From CAYNOZ01 sp964398955 (GTDB lineage Archaea > Methanobacteriota_B > Thermococci > Thermococcales > CAYNOZ01): a stretch of 25,981 nt of DNA. Made by a program: the position numbers and the translations under genes. How positions within the stretch are numbered: the first letter of the stretch is position 1; every line of letters begins with the position of its first letter. Positions 15,157 to 22,715 of the stretch are shown in pieces. Below the pieces are notes generated by a model that was given only the letters and a program-made list of their open reading frames with translations, ran no database searches and had not been told where the DNA came from. The stretch lies in the NCBI GenBank assembly GCA_964398955.1, contig CAYNOZ010000012.1:1-25981 (forward strand). The letters run 5' to 3'.

Positions 15157-16050
15157 TTATCCATACAGGCTGATAAGTATTAGTCCTGTTATTACTAGTG
15201 CTGAAGCTGTAATTTTTTGTATTAAAACGGTTTTTTTGAAGTTGTCTTGTAGTACTCCTTTTTTGAGTTTTGTTATGACGAAGCTTGTTGATACTACTAG
15301 TAGTAATTTGATTTTTACTACTGCTGAAGCTAGTGATACTGGACCAAGTGATATTGCTTTTGTGAATACAAAGTAACCGAGTACGAGTAAGACGCTTGCA
15401 GGTAGTAAAAGCTTCATACTTCGGATATTCAGATTTTTTATGTCGGATCTATTTTTTATGAGTAATAAAAATGACGGTATGACCCCTCCTACTCCAAACC
15501 ATATTAATACAGGTAATAGTCCTGTTTGGTTAGTTCCGGTCTTAACGAATATATCCCTAACCGCAAAAAGAAATGCAGTAGATAATCCGAAAATAAATCC
15601 GTATTTAGATTCTAATACAGTAAATGTTTTTCTAGGATCCTCCAACGATATAATATACGCACCAACAACCGTGAAAATAATACCGACATATACAATTAAA
15701 TTAAAAGATTCTCCGATAGTGAAATAAGCAATAATCGCAATAAAAATAGAATTAGTAGCTAATAATGGAGCAAAACGTGATACTTCAGTTTTAATGATTC
15801 CTTGATAATATGTGTAATTAGCTAAAAAGTAAGCGAGACCACCTAACAAGGAAGGTATAACAATAGAAGAATCATAAGTTATATCTCCAAATACCAATGA
15901 AATTAATGTATATAACGAAAACATTTCTAATCCAACTATAGCAGCAGCTAAGCTGGGATTTTTTATTTTGTTAGACATTAAGAATTTACTAATCACATCA
16001 AATGAAGCCCATATGAATGCTGTAGCAACTGTAAGTATCAACCATAACAT
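15157..16050 (-). CDS. EamA/DMT-family transporter
   Basis: An integral membrane protein of about 297-303 residues with ten predicted hydrophobic helices in two repeats, typical of drug/metabolite transporters. The first repeat begins WLILTVATAFIWASFDVISK, the second FGLSTAFLFAVRDIFVK; the FIWAS and FAVRD patterns are the conserved starts of EamA units. The substrate cannot be read. ATG 16068 is possible, but a TATA-like AGTATTTAAG at 16074-16083 lies about 27 nt before ATG 16050 and almost touches ATG 16068, so a leaderless start at 16050 is preferred. Composition on the plus strand turns from keto-rich (before about 15430) to amino-rich (after). Confidence 0.8.
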   Translation of the reverse strand: MLWLILTVATAFIWASFDVISKFLMSNKIKNPSLAAAIVGLEMFSLYTLISLVFGDITYDSSIVIPSLLGGLAYFLANYTYYQGIIKTEVSRFAPLLATNSIFIAIIAYFTIGESFNLIVYVGIIFTVVGAYIISLEDPRKTFTVLESKYGFIFGLSTAFLFAVRDIFVKTGTNQTGLLPVLIWFGVGGVIPSFLLLIKNRSDIKNLNIRSMKLLLPASVLLVLGYFVFTKAISLGPVSLASAVVKIKLLLVVSTSFVITKLKKGVLQDNFKKTVLIQKITASALVITGLILISLYG

Positions 16051-16129
16051 AATCAAACCATTATTCATGTCAACTTAAATACTTGATGTAAAGTAAAATT
16101 CCAGTTTGTGGGCACTGATTAGTAGATTT

Positions 16130-16154
16130 AAAGGATCTTATTTTTCGATCCTTT
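16130..16154. terminator. Inverted repeat between acr3 and the EamA gene
   Basis: AAAGGATC (16130-16137) and GATCCTTT (16147-16154) form eight perfect pairs around a 9-nt loop. It lies 43 bp after the acr3 stop on the minus strand and about 50 bp before the TATA box of the EamA gene, so it may end acr3 transcription. Confidence 0.45.
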
Positions 16155-16197
16155 AAAATTTGTTAACATTTCTTATAATTTATTTTTTGCTTTATTT

Positions 16198-17280
16198 CTA
16201 TGTTTTGAAGTGTTTTTTTGTTCGGTTGGCGATGTTTACTAGGGTTAGCATTAATGGTACTTCTACGAGGACCCCTACTACTGTTGCTAGTGCTGCGCCG
16301 CTTGATATTCCGAATACTGATATTGCTACAGCTACTGATAGTTCGAAAAAGTTACTTGCTCCGATCATTGAGGCTGGTGCTGCTATTTGATGTTTTAGGT
16401 TCCATATGTAGGACCATCCGTATGCTATTGTGAATATGAAGAATGTTTGTATTGTTAGTGGGATTGCTATTAATATGATGTGGATTGGGTTTTTTAGTAT
16501 TACGTCTCCTTGGAATGAGAATATTAGTATTAAGGTTAGTATTAGGCTTATTATTGTTATATCATTTAGTTTTTCTAAGAAGACGTTTTCGAACCATTTT
16601 TTTCCTTTCTTTTTGAGTAGGTATCTTCTTGAGATATATCCTGTGGTAAGTGGAATTACTACGAATAGGATTACTGATAGTATTAAGGTGTCGTAAGGTA
16701 CTTTTATCCCTCCTATTCCTAGTAAAAATGTAACTATAGGTACGTATGCGACTAATAAAATTAAATCGTTTGATGATACTTGTACTAAGGTGTAAGCTGG
16801 GTCTCCGTCACTTAAATAGCTCCATACGAATACCATAGCTGTACATGGTGCAGCTCCTAATAAAACTGCTCCTGCAAGGTACTGATTTTGTAGAGGTACT
16901 GATATAAAATTATTGAATATCTTTGTCATAAAGATGTAGAATATTAGGTACATGCTGAATGGTTTTATGATCCAATTTGTTATCCATGTGATTAGTAGTC
17001 CTCTTGGGCTTTCTTTCACTTCTAAGATGCTTTCAAAGTCTATTTCAACCATCATAGGGTAAATCATAGCCCATATCAAAATGGATATTGGTATATTAAC
17101 ATTTGCATATTGAATTTTACTTAGTGTGGTGGGTATTGTTGGGATTAATTTTCCCAAAGATATTCCTATTATGATAGCGATTGCAACCCATATTGATAAA
17201 TATTTTTCGAAGAAGCTTAAGGTTTTTTCTACTTCATTATCTTTTATTTTTGATTTTTCTTTTGTTTTTTTATCATTCAT
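16198..17280 (-). CDS. acr3: Arsenite exporter Acr3
   Basis: Plasma-membrane As(III) efflux permease of the bile/arsenite/riboflavin transporter superfamily, 360 residues, ten helices after a hydrophilic lysine-rich N terminus of about 20 residues. The conserved motif LLGAAPCTAMVFVWSYLSDG carries the essential cysteine, C146. MMVEIDFESI, WIIKPFSM and SNDLILLVAYVPIV are further family landmarks. AGAGGTT upstream of ATG 17280 can act as ribosome binding site. An HxlR regulator is divergently transcribed from the shared 170-bp region. The 3' half is strongly A+C-rich in the coding strand (G+T-rich on the plus strand). Confidence 0.92.
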   Translation of the reverse strand: MNDKKTKEKSKIKDNEVEKTLSFFEKYLSIWVAIAIIIGISLGKLIPTIPTTLSKIQYANVNIPISILIWAMIYPMMVEIDFESILEVKESPRGLLITWITNWIIKPFSMYLIFYIFMTKIFNNFISVPLQNQYLAGAVLLGAAPCTAMVFVWSYLSDGDPAYTLVQVSSNDLILLVAYVPIVTFLLGIGGIKVPYDTLILSVILFVVIPLTTGYISRRYLLKKKGKKWFENVFLEKLNDITIISLILTLILIFSFQGDVILKNPIHIILIAIPLTIQTFFIFTIAYGWSYIWNLKHQIAAPASMIGASNFFELSVAVAISVFGISSGAALATVVGVLVEVPLMLTLVNIANRTKKHFKT

Positions 17281-17370
17281 CGGGATAAACCTCTTATATT
17301 CTTTTATTAGTTTTTGAGCTAAATTTTTTGAATTTTAATTTTGAAGGTTAAGTCACTATTTATTTCAAAC

Positions 17371-17386
17371 TTACTTTAGAAAGTGA
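17371..17386. promoter_or_regulatory. Candidate operator between acr3 and hxlR-like gene
   Basis: TTACTTT-AG-AAAGTGA is a near-perfect inverted repeat (ACTTT/AAAGT perfect, flanks T/A and T/G). It sits just before a TATA-like GTATTAAAAAG at 17388-17398 of the HxlR gene and in the space shared with acr3, a natural site for control of both genes. Confidence 0.4.
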
Positions 17387-17450
17387 AGTATTAAAAAGGA
17401 TTAGTTTCCAATTATTAATGTACTATGAAGAAGGGAAGTAGGTGTAATAA

Positions 17451-17798
17451 TTGTTAAAGTTTGAAGAAGCGCTAAAATGCGATGAGGAAGGAGATCTTTG
17501 TAAAACTTATGGGATATTGAATACTATAGGGAAGAAATGGACTATCTGCTTAGTAAGCATATTAGGAGGAGACGAGGGGCAACGTTTTAATGAATTACAA
17601 GAAAAGCTGAACAATATTAGCCCTAAAACACTTTCAAATAGATTAAAAGAATTACAAAAGGCAGATTTAATTATTAGAGATGTTAAACCGGAATCTCCTC
17701 CAAAAGTAGAGTATAAATTGACAGAAGATGGTGAAGATCTTAAAAAGGCTCTGAGACCGTTAGTTGAATGGATAGATGATAGGAATGGAGATTCTTAA
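17451..17798 (+). CDS. HxlR-family transcription regulator
   Basis: A 115-residue winged-helix regulator. The HxlR pattern is clear: NTIGKKWTICLVSIL, RFNELQEKLNNISPKTLSNRLKEL and the wing with PPKVEYKLTEDGEDLKKAL. Cysteines at 10, 17 and 33 flank the first helix; HxlR proteins often sense redox or electrophiles through an N-terminal cysteine. The start is a TTG, fixed by AGGTG at 17440-17444 six nt upstream. It is divergent from acr3, which makes it the likely regulator of that exporter; arsenite sensing through these cysteines is inference. It is convergent with the arsP-type permease gene, 51 bp away. Confidence 0.85.
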   Translation: MLKFEEALKCDEEGDLCKTYGILNTIGKKWTICLVSILGGDEGQRFNELQEKLNNISPKTLSNRLKELQKADLIIRDVKPESPPKVEYKLTEDGEDLKKALRPLVEWIDDRNGDS

Positions 17799-17849
17799 GT
17801 TTTAGGTTCTTAATAATTATAGAATGTAAATTAATTTGTGATTAGAAAG

Positions 17850-18779
17850 TTAGAAGATTAGGTTAAATATTAGTCCTAGTATGAGTATTCCTATTCCTAT
17901 TGTGGTTGCATAGGCTGTTATTAGTTCTTTTTTCATTACTTTTTTCAGCATTATGAATTGTGGTAGTGATAGTGCTGCTACTGACATCATGAAGGCTATT
18001 GATGTTCCTATTGGCAGTCCTTTTCCTATTAAGCTTTCTACTACAGGTATGACTCCCATTATATTTGTGTAGATTGGTATTCCAACAATTACTGCTCCTG
18101 GTACTGCAAGTGAACCGGTCAGATAATCATTGATCACATTTTGAGGAACGAAACCATGAACCAAAGCCCCTATACCTACTCCAATAAGTACATAAGGCAT
18201 TACCTGCTTTATAATATCCTTTGCTTCTTTAAAAGCTCTTTTAGCTCTTAATTTTCTAGTAAGTTTTTCCTCTGAGGTACTGGTTTCGCCAAATTCAAAA
18301 TCCATAACGAATCTTTCAAAATTCAATTTCGTCAAAGTGTACCCTCCAAGGATACCAATTGAAACCCCACCTAACACGTATAGAGCTGTAATTTTCCATC
18401 CAAGTACACCGAATAGAACTAATATTGCTGCTTCATTAACCATTGGCGAGACGAAGAGAAAGGTAATTGTCATTCCAAACGGAATTCCTGCACTGCTAAA
18501 CCCTAAAAATATAGGGATCGTTGAACAAGAGCAGAAAGGAGATATTATTCCAAGAATCGCAGCTAAGAAATATCCATAGAAACTATGTTTACCTTTTAAG
18601 TAATCTTTAATCTTTTCAGGATTAATATAAGTCCTTAAGTATCCAACTCCAAATATTACAATCATTAAAATAAAAGAAATTTTTAGACTGTCATATATCC
18701 AGAACTCTAATGCATCGCCAGCTCTACCTGTAATCCCAAAAGAGGAAACTATGAATTGTGCCACTTCACCGAAGATCAT
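17850..18779 (-). CDS. COG0701 permease (ArsP/DUF318 type)
   Basis: A polytopic membrane protein of 309 residues (about eight helices) of the PF03773 permease family. The family signature SPFCSCSTIPIFLGF contains C83 and C85. The second half repeats the fold (GIPIYTNIMGVIPVVESL), with a charged cytoplasmic loop at about 160-190 between the halves. Bacterial ArsP relatives export trivalent organoarsenicals; others are linked to metal or sulfur stress. Its ATG overlaps the stop of the thioredoxin gene by four bases (ATGA at 18776-18779), so the two are translationally coupled. It belongs to the arsR-thioredoxin-permease operon. Arsenic as substrate is inferred from context. Confidence 0.85.
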   Translation of the reverse strand: MIFGEVAQFIVSSFGITGRAGDALEFWIYDSLKISFILMIVIFGVGYLRTYINPEKIKDYLKGKHSFYGYFLAAILGIISPFCSCSTIPIFLGFSSAGIPFGMTITFLFVSPMVNEAAILVLFGVLGWKITALYVLGGVSIGILGGYTLTKLNFERFVMDFEFGETSTSEEKLTRKLRAKRAFKEAKDIIKQVMPYVLIGVGIGALVHGFVPQNVINDYLTGSLAVPGAVIVGIPIYTNIMGVIPVVESLIGKGLPIGTSIAFMMSVAALSLPQFIMLKKVMKKELITAYATTIGIGILILGLIFNLIF

Positions 18780-19012
18780 TTATTGATAGCCTCTTTTAGT
18801 TCTTCTTCGTTAGGTACTCTACCTTTAAATTTAATTTCATTATCTATTGCAACAGCTGGAGTGCTCATAATACCTTTTTTAGCTAATTCAGCCGGATCTT
18901 CAACTTTGATTACTTCAGCAGAAATATTCATCTTCTTCACTAGGCCTTCGATATCTTCCTTTAATTTTTTACACGTGGAACATCCTTCCGATCCAAATAC
19001 TTCAATTTTCAT
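18776..19012 (-). CDS. Small thioredoxin-like protein
   Basis: A cytoplasmic redox protein of 78 residues with the thioredoxin/glutaredoxin fold. The active site is GCSTCKK (C11, C14), and the cis-proline region is MSTPAVAIDNEIKFKG. It matches the small redox-active disulfide protein group (TIGR00412-like). Its start lies within the arsR gene (11-bp overlap) and its stop overlaps the permease start, so all three genes form one operon. In this place it may keep the permease cysteines or the nearby arsenate reductase reduced; that role is inference. Confidence 0.87.
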   Translation of the reverse strand: MKIEVFGSEGCSTCKKLKEDIEGLVKKMNISAEVIKVEDPAELAKKGIMSTPAVAIDNEIKFKGRVPNEEELKEAINK

Positions 19013-19274
19013 CTTTAAACACCTCTTTTGAAATTTTAAACAATTTTCTTATTTTTTTCGGATTTTTAATCTTTCCTTCAACTCTTTTTCCTCTTTTCCG
19101 GGTTTTAATTACACCAACGGATTCTAATTTTTTGAAGTGTCTGTAAGCAACTGATCTATCTCTGTTTATTACTTCATCTAGTTCACAAACACATGTAAAT
19201 TCTTCTTTTTCTAAGAGGAATTTTATTATTTCGATTCTCTTATCAGATCCTAGTACCTTGAACAATCTTTGCAT
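19002..19274 (-). CDS. ArsR-family repressor with CVC metal site
   Basis: A 90-residue winged-helix repressor. The sequence runs LFKVLGSDKRIEIIKFLL, EFTCVCELDEVI, then recognition helix region DRSVAYRHFKKLESVGVIKTRK. C28 and C30 in TCVCEL correspond to the ELCVCDL As(III)-binding site of classical ArsR. It is the first gene of the arsR-thioredoxin-permease operon and probably represses it until As(III) or a related thiophile binds. A TATA box about 30 nt upstream and an ATGCAT-type repeat over the start codon support autoregulation of a leaderless message. Confidence 0.87.
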   Translation of the reverse strand: MQRLFKVLGSDKRIEIIKFLLEKEEFTCVCELDEVINRDRSVAYRHFKKLESVGVIKTRKRGKRVEGKIKNPKKIRKLFKISKEVFKDEN

Positions 19275-19308
19275 ACATGCACATTAATGCATCAACCTTA
19301 TTTAAATG
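19270..19308 (-). promoter_or_regulatory. arsR promoter with operator over the start codon
   Basis: On the minus strand TTTAAATAA (19300-19308) is the TATA box, centred 30 nt before ATG 19274. Between it and the start codon lie TGCAT (19270-19274), ATGCA (19277-19281) and ATGCAT (19287-19292), inverted copies of one unit. A repressor bound here would block initiation, so this is a good ArsR operator candidate. Confidence 0.5.
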
Positions 19309-19393
19309 TTTCCCGAAAAACCAAAAACAACCAAAAAACTAACAAAAAATAATCCACTAAAAATTAAATAGAGAAATATAAAAAATATAAAAC

Positions 19394-19831
19394 CTACTTA
19401 AAACCATAATTATCTTCTATTTCATCAAAAAGTTTCTCAACCTTTTGCTTTATATTTTCTCTAATTTCTCTAGTATCAGCTAAATCTGCATTCCCCGGGT
19501 CTCGCAAATCCCAGTCCCTATCTTCACCATACAAGTTGGCTGGACAAACATTCTCCGCAGAACAACCCATAGTAATAACTATATCAGAATTCTTTAAATC
19601 AGAAACACCAATACTTTGAGGCTTTTCATCCCTGATATCAATTCCAATTTCCTGTAAAGCTTTAACAACATTATCATGAACATGATCTGCAGGTTCAGTT
19701 CCTCCGGAAACTATTTCCACATCTAAATTACGTTTTTCACATTCTACGGCTGCTAAAGCAGCAGCAATTTGACTTCTTCCAGCATTTTCCACACACAAAA
19801 ATGCAATTTTTACCTCAGAATTACCCGACAT
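19394..19831 (-). CDS. arsC: Arsenate reductase ArsC, low-molecular-weight phosphatase type
   Basis: Reduces arsenate to arsenite. The P-loop FLCVENAGRSQIA carries the nucleophile C13, and GCSAENVCP supplies the resolving pair C90 and C96; D111 in DLRDPGN is the general acid. This Cys triad belongs to the thioredoxin-linked ArsC type. The start is set at ATG 19831 (MSGNSEVKIAF), which matches the family N terminus; an upstream ATG at 19894 would add 21 hydrophobic, phenylalanine-rich residues that look like translated AT-rich DNA. Length about 145 residues is normal. It lies 119 bp upstream of arsR on the same strand and completes the arsenic block. Confidence 0.88.
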   Translation of the reverse strand: MSGNSEVKIAFLCVENAGRSQIAAALAAVECEKRNLDVEIVSGGTEPADHVHDNVVKALQEIGIDIRDEKPQSIGVSDLKNSDIVITMGCSAENVCPANLYGEDRDWDLRDPGNADLADTREIRENIKQKVEKLFDEIEDNYGFK

Positions 19832-19937
19832 TAAAATCAAATAATATAAAAAATGAAAGTTAATAAATTCTTCTTTAAATAAGTAATTCTTCAATTCCTT
19901 TGGATTGGTTAAGACTATGTTATTACTCTTCGAATCA

Positions 19938-20372
19938 TTATCTTACGATTAGTATAGGTATGTCTGTTCTTTCGTATATTATATGGTATTTAACCATTGT
20001 TTTTTTCTTTATTTCTATTATTATTAGATCTGGTTTAAAGTTATTGATCTCTTTTTTAACTTCTTCAGAGTATTCTCCAGTTACTACTTTGGTGTTAATA
20101 TTTTTAGAGTTGTTCAACTCTTCTTTCCATTTGTCAAAGAAGGTATCAAATTCTTCCTTCAGAGCATCCTCTATTTCACATTCCAGTTCTTCAATCTGTT
20201 TTTCAGTTCTTATGTATTCACAGGCTCTATTGATCTTATTTATCATTTTCTTTTCGATAATATACAAAACTTTTATATCACAGTTGAATTCTTTAGTTAA
20301 GTCTCTGGTTTTATCTATAGCTTTTTTAGAAAGATTTTCTGATGAAATCGGCAATAATAGTTTTTTAAACAT
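19938..20372 (-). CDS. Universal stress protein-like (UspA fold, no ATP motif)
   Basis: A 144-residue cytoplasmic protein with the UspA outline: KKLLLPISSENLSKKAIDKT at the start, a long charged helix, strand INTKVVTGE, then PDLIIIEIKK and a final strand IPILIVR. The ATP-binding signature G-x2-G-x9-G(S/T) expected before the last strand is absent (KKKTMVKYHIIYERT), so nucleotide binding is unlikely. It is on the same strand as arsC, 106 bp upstream of it, with its own TTTAAATAAATA promoter element at about 20397-20409. Role unknown. Confidence 0.75.
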   Translation of the reverse strand: MFKKLLLPISSENLSKKAIDKTRDLTKEFNCDIKVLYIIEKKMINKINRACEYIRTEKQIEELECEIEDALKEEFDTFFDKWKEELNNSKNINTKVVTGEYSEEVKKEINNFKPDLIIIEIKKKTMVKYHIIYERTDIPILIVR

Positions 20373-20539
20373 TACTTAGGCCTCATAACATATATCTTAT
20401 TTATTTAAAGATTATATTTAGAGTATATAAAGTTTTCCATGATGAGAATGAGAATATAAAAAGATTTTTGATAAATTATGTTATTGGTTGTGATTTCGAG
20501 GACTTATTTAACATTTTTGGTGTGTATGGAATTAATTTA

Positions 20540-21685
20540 TTATTTTTGGGTTTCTTTTCCGTTGACAAATACTTTTTCTATGTTTGTTCTCACGTCAAGA
20601 GGATCTCCGTCCATTACTACTAGGTCAGCATCTTTACCTGGTTCTAAGCTTCCTACTTGGTCGGATATTCCTAGTATTTCTGCCGGATTAATTGTTATCG
20701 CTTTTAGTGCTTCTTTCTCAGGTAATCCACCTTTAATTGCTAGTGCTGCGTTGATTGGTAGGTATTGGATTGGTACTACTGGATGATCGGTCATTAATGC
20801 AATTTTTACTCCTGCTTCATTTAGTTTTGCTGGGGTTGTATTTGATCTGTCTTTTAGTTCGACCTTTGATCTTGAGGTCATTAATGGACCTACTATTGCT
20901 GGGATGTTCTTTTCTGCTATTTTATCTGTAATTTTATGGCCTTCTGTGCAATGTTCTAGTGTTAAGTTGATATTAAATTCTTCAACTATTCTAATTGCTG
21001 TCATTATGTCATCAGCTCTGTGTGCATGAGCTTTTAATGGGATTTCTTTTTTTATGAGTTTGATGAGGGTTTCATGTTCTAGATTTGGTTCAAATTCTTC
21101 ATCATTTTCTTTTCTATTCAGGTAATTTTTTGCTTCTGTTAGTTTTCTTCTTAGTATTGCTGCTGTTGCCATCCTAGTTGTTGGACTTTTTTCTTTTTCT
21201 GAGTAAACTTTTTTAGGATTTTCACCGAAAGCCCCTTTCACTCCGACCGGTTCTCTTATTATCATATCATCAATATTTTCTCCCTTAGTTTTTATCACTA
21301 CACTCCTTCCTCCTATAACATTTGCACTGCCTGGTCCCGTCATAACAGTAGTAATCCCATGATTTAACGCATCTTTCAACCCCTGATCTCTTGGGTTAAT
21401 ACCATCTAAAGCTCTTAAGTGAGGTGTGCTCGGATTTATTTTTTCATTATAATCTTCTCCTTCCCAACCGATACCTTCTTCATCTATACCTATATGAGTG
21501 TGAGCATCGACCATTCCAGGCATAACAGTTTTACCTTCTAGTTCTATTATTTCTGCTTTATTCGGTATTTTAATTTCGTTTTTAGATCCGATTTTCTTTA
21601 TTTTTCCGTCTTCAATAATTATGATCCCGTTTTTGTATTCTTTTTCTGCCATCGTTAGGATATGACAATTTTTTAAAGCCTTCAT
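20540..21685 (-). CDS. COG1228 amidohydrolase (imidazolonepropionase-like)
   Basis: A metal-dependent hydrolase of 381 residues. The metal ligands follow the family order: H62/H64 in MVDAHTHIGID, H220/H222 in KAHAHRADD, H245 in LEHCTEGH and D300 in MTDHPVVP. K150 in GVKGAFGENP may serve as the bridging residue. The closing VGSLEPGKDADLVVMDGDPL belongs to the small beta-sandwich domain. Relatives include imidazolonepropionase and prolidase-like amidohydrolases; the substrate cannot be read here. It is unlike the COG0402 enzyme of the 12-kb operon. AGGT precedes ATG 21685. It is divergent from the AEC transporter and shares a 150-bp region with it. Confidence 0.82.
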   Translation of the reverse strand: MKALKNCHILTMAEKEYKNGIIIIEDGKIKKIGSKNEIKIPNKAEIIELEGKTVMPGMVDAHTHIGIDEEGIGWEGEDYNEKINPSTPHLRALDGINPRDQGLKDALNHGITTVMTGPGSANVIGGRSVVIKTKGENIDDMIIREPVGVKGAFGENPKKVYSEKEKSPTTRMATAAILRRKLTEAKNYLNRKENDEEFEPNLEHETLIKLIKKEIPLKAHAHRADDIMTAIRIVEEFNINLTLEHCTEGHKITDKIAEKNIPAIVGPLMTSRSKVELKDRSNTTPAKLNEAGVKIALMTDHPVVPIQYLPINAALAIKGGLPEKEALKAITINPAEILGISDQVGSLEPGKDADLVVMDGDPLDVRTNIEKVFVNGKETQK

Positions 21686-21853
21686 TTTATCATCTTACCT
21701 GTGCATTAATTATAGTTCATTTTATTATAAGCTTCTTATAGTTTTAGGTTCTGGAGATTATATACTCAATATTTTTTTATTTTTGCTTGTTTTTTGGATA
21801 CTTAATGGATTCAAAAATGATATAAGGGTTGGGTTTTGAAAGGTTTTGATATT

Positions 21854-22714
21854 ATGTCCCCTTTAGAAGTGGTGTTATTGATTGTCGCTGGTTTCGTTGG
21901 TAAGCGGTTTTTGTCTAGTAGGGTAGAGTGGGGTTTACGGAAATTTATAAATTATGTCTTGTTCCCTATTTTCACGTTTTATAATCTTGCTCCACAGACT
22001 TTGTCCGGTATCTGGGGGATGAGGGATGCTGTTTTGTTCGGATCATTAGTTCCTGTTGTTGCTGTTAGTATTGCTTATTTTTTAAGTAGGAATTTGGAGA
22101 GGGATGTTAAGGCGAGTGTTTTGATGTTATCAGTTTTCGGTAATTCTGGTGCTTTGGGCATTCCTATGACATCTCTTTTTGTTGAAGATACTACTGCGGC
22201 TGTGATTTTCTTACAGGGTCATAGAGTAGGATTTTTCTTGTTGGTGTTTATTGGAGCCTATTATGCTCATGAAAAACCTGATTTAAAAGCTACTGCTAAA
22301 GATGTGATATTGTTTCCACCTGTTATAGCGGCGATTGTAGCTATTTTATTACCTTTTAATGTTCCAGGTTCAATTTTGAATGTTTTGTCTTATCCAACTT
22401 CGGTGACTCTACCAATTATGTTGTTTTACTTTGGTTCTAGGTTGAAGATTTCTAAACCAGATTTTGATATGGTTTGGAGAATTGGTATTTCTAAGATGAT
22501 AGTTCCAACAGCTTTAGTTTTATTAGTTTCTCTATTGGTTGATTTACCTTCTCGAAGTACTATATTAGTTGAAGCTTCAATGCCTCCAGCTATTTTAGCT
22601 AATTTATTAGTCGGTGAATATGGATTAGGTGAGAAAAGAAGTGTTAGTGTTACTATGTTCTTAACAGTTATTTCAATTTCAATTTTAGTTCTATTAAGTA
22701 CCCTAGGTGGATGA
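21854..22714 (+). CDS. AEC-family transporter (Mem_trans)
   Basis: An integral membrane carrier of the auxin-efflux/malonate family (PF03547), about 286-292 residues and ten helices. The conserved crossover segment is FGNSGALGIPMTSLF in the first half, and PIMLFYFGSRLK plus SMPPAILANLLVGEYGL in the second. Members move organic acids or amino acids; the substrate is unknown. ATG 21854 is preferred, with AAAGGT about 9 nt upstream; a TTG at 21836 adds six residues. Its last 9 bp carry the ribosome binding site of the PHP phosphatase gene and the two are probably coupled. Confidence 0.82.
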   Translation: MSPLEVVLLIVAGFVGKRFLSSRVEWGLRKFINYVLFPIFTFYNLAPQTLSGIWGMRDAVLFGSLVPVVAVSIAYFLSRNLERDVKASVLMLSVFGNSGALGIPMTSLFVEDTTAAVIFLQGHRVGFFLLVFIGAYYAHEKPDLKATAKDVILFPPVIAAIVAILLPFNVPGSILNVLSYPTSVTLPIMLFYFGSRLKISKPDFDMVWRIGISKMIVPTALVLLVSLLVDLPSRSTILVEASMPPAILANLLVGEYGLGEKRSVSVTMFLTVISISILVLLSTLGG

Positions 22715-22715
22715 A

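Noticed and set aside
15110..15376. An 88-codon plus-strand frame over the end of the EamA gene
   Set aside because: It is antisense to the transporter's last helices and exists because that stretch is G+T-rich on the plus strand.
16130..16154. The AAAGGATC/GATCCTTT inverted repeat as a transposon end
   Set aside because: It lacks the flanking GGGTAGTTGAC or GTCAC sequence and any tnpA/tnpB trace; a terminator between two genes is simpler.
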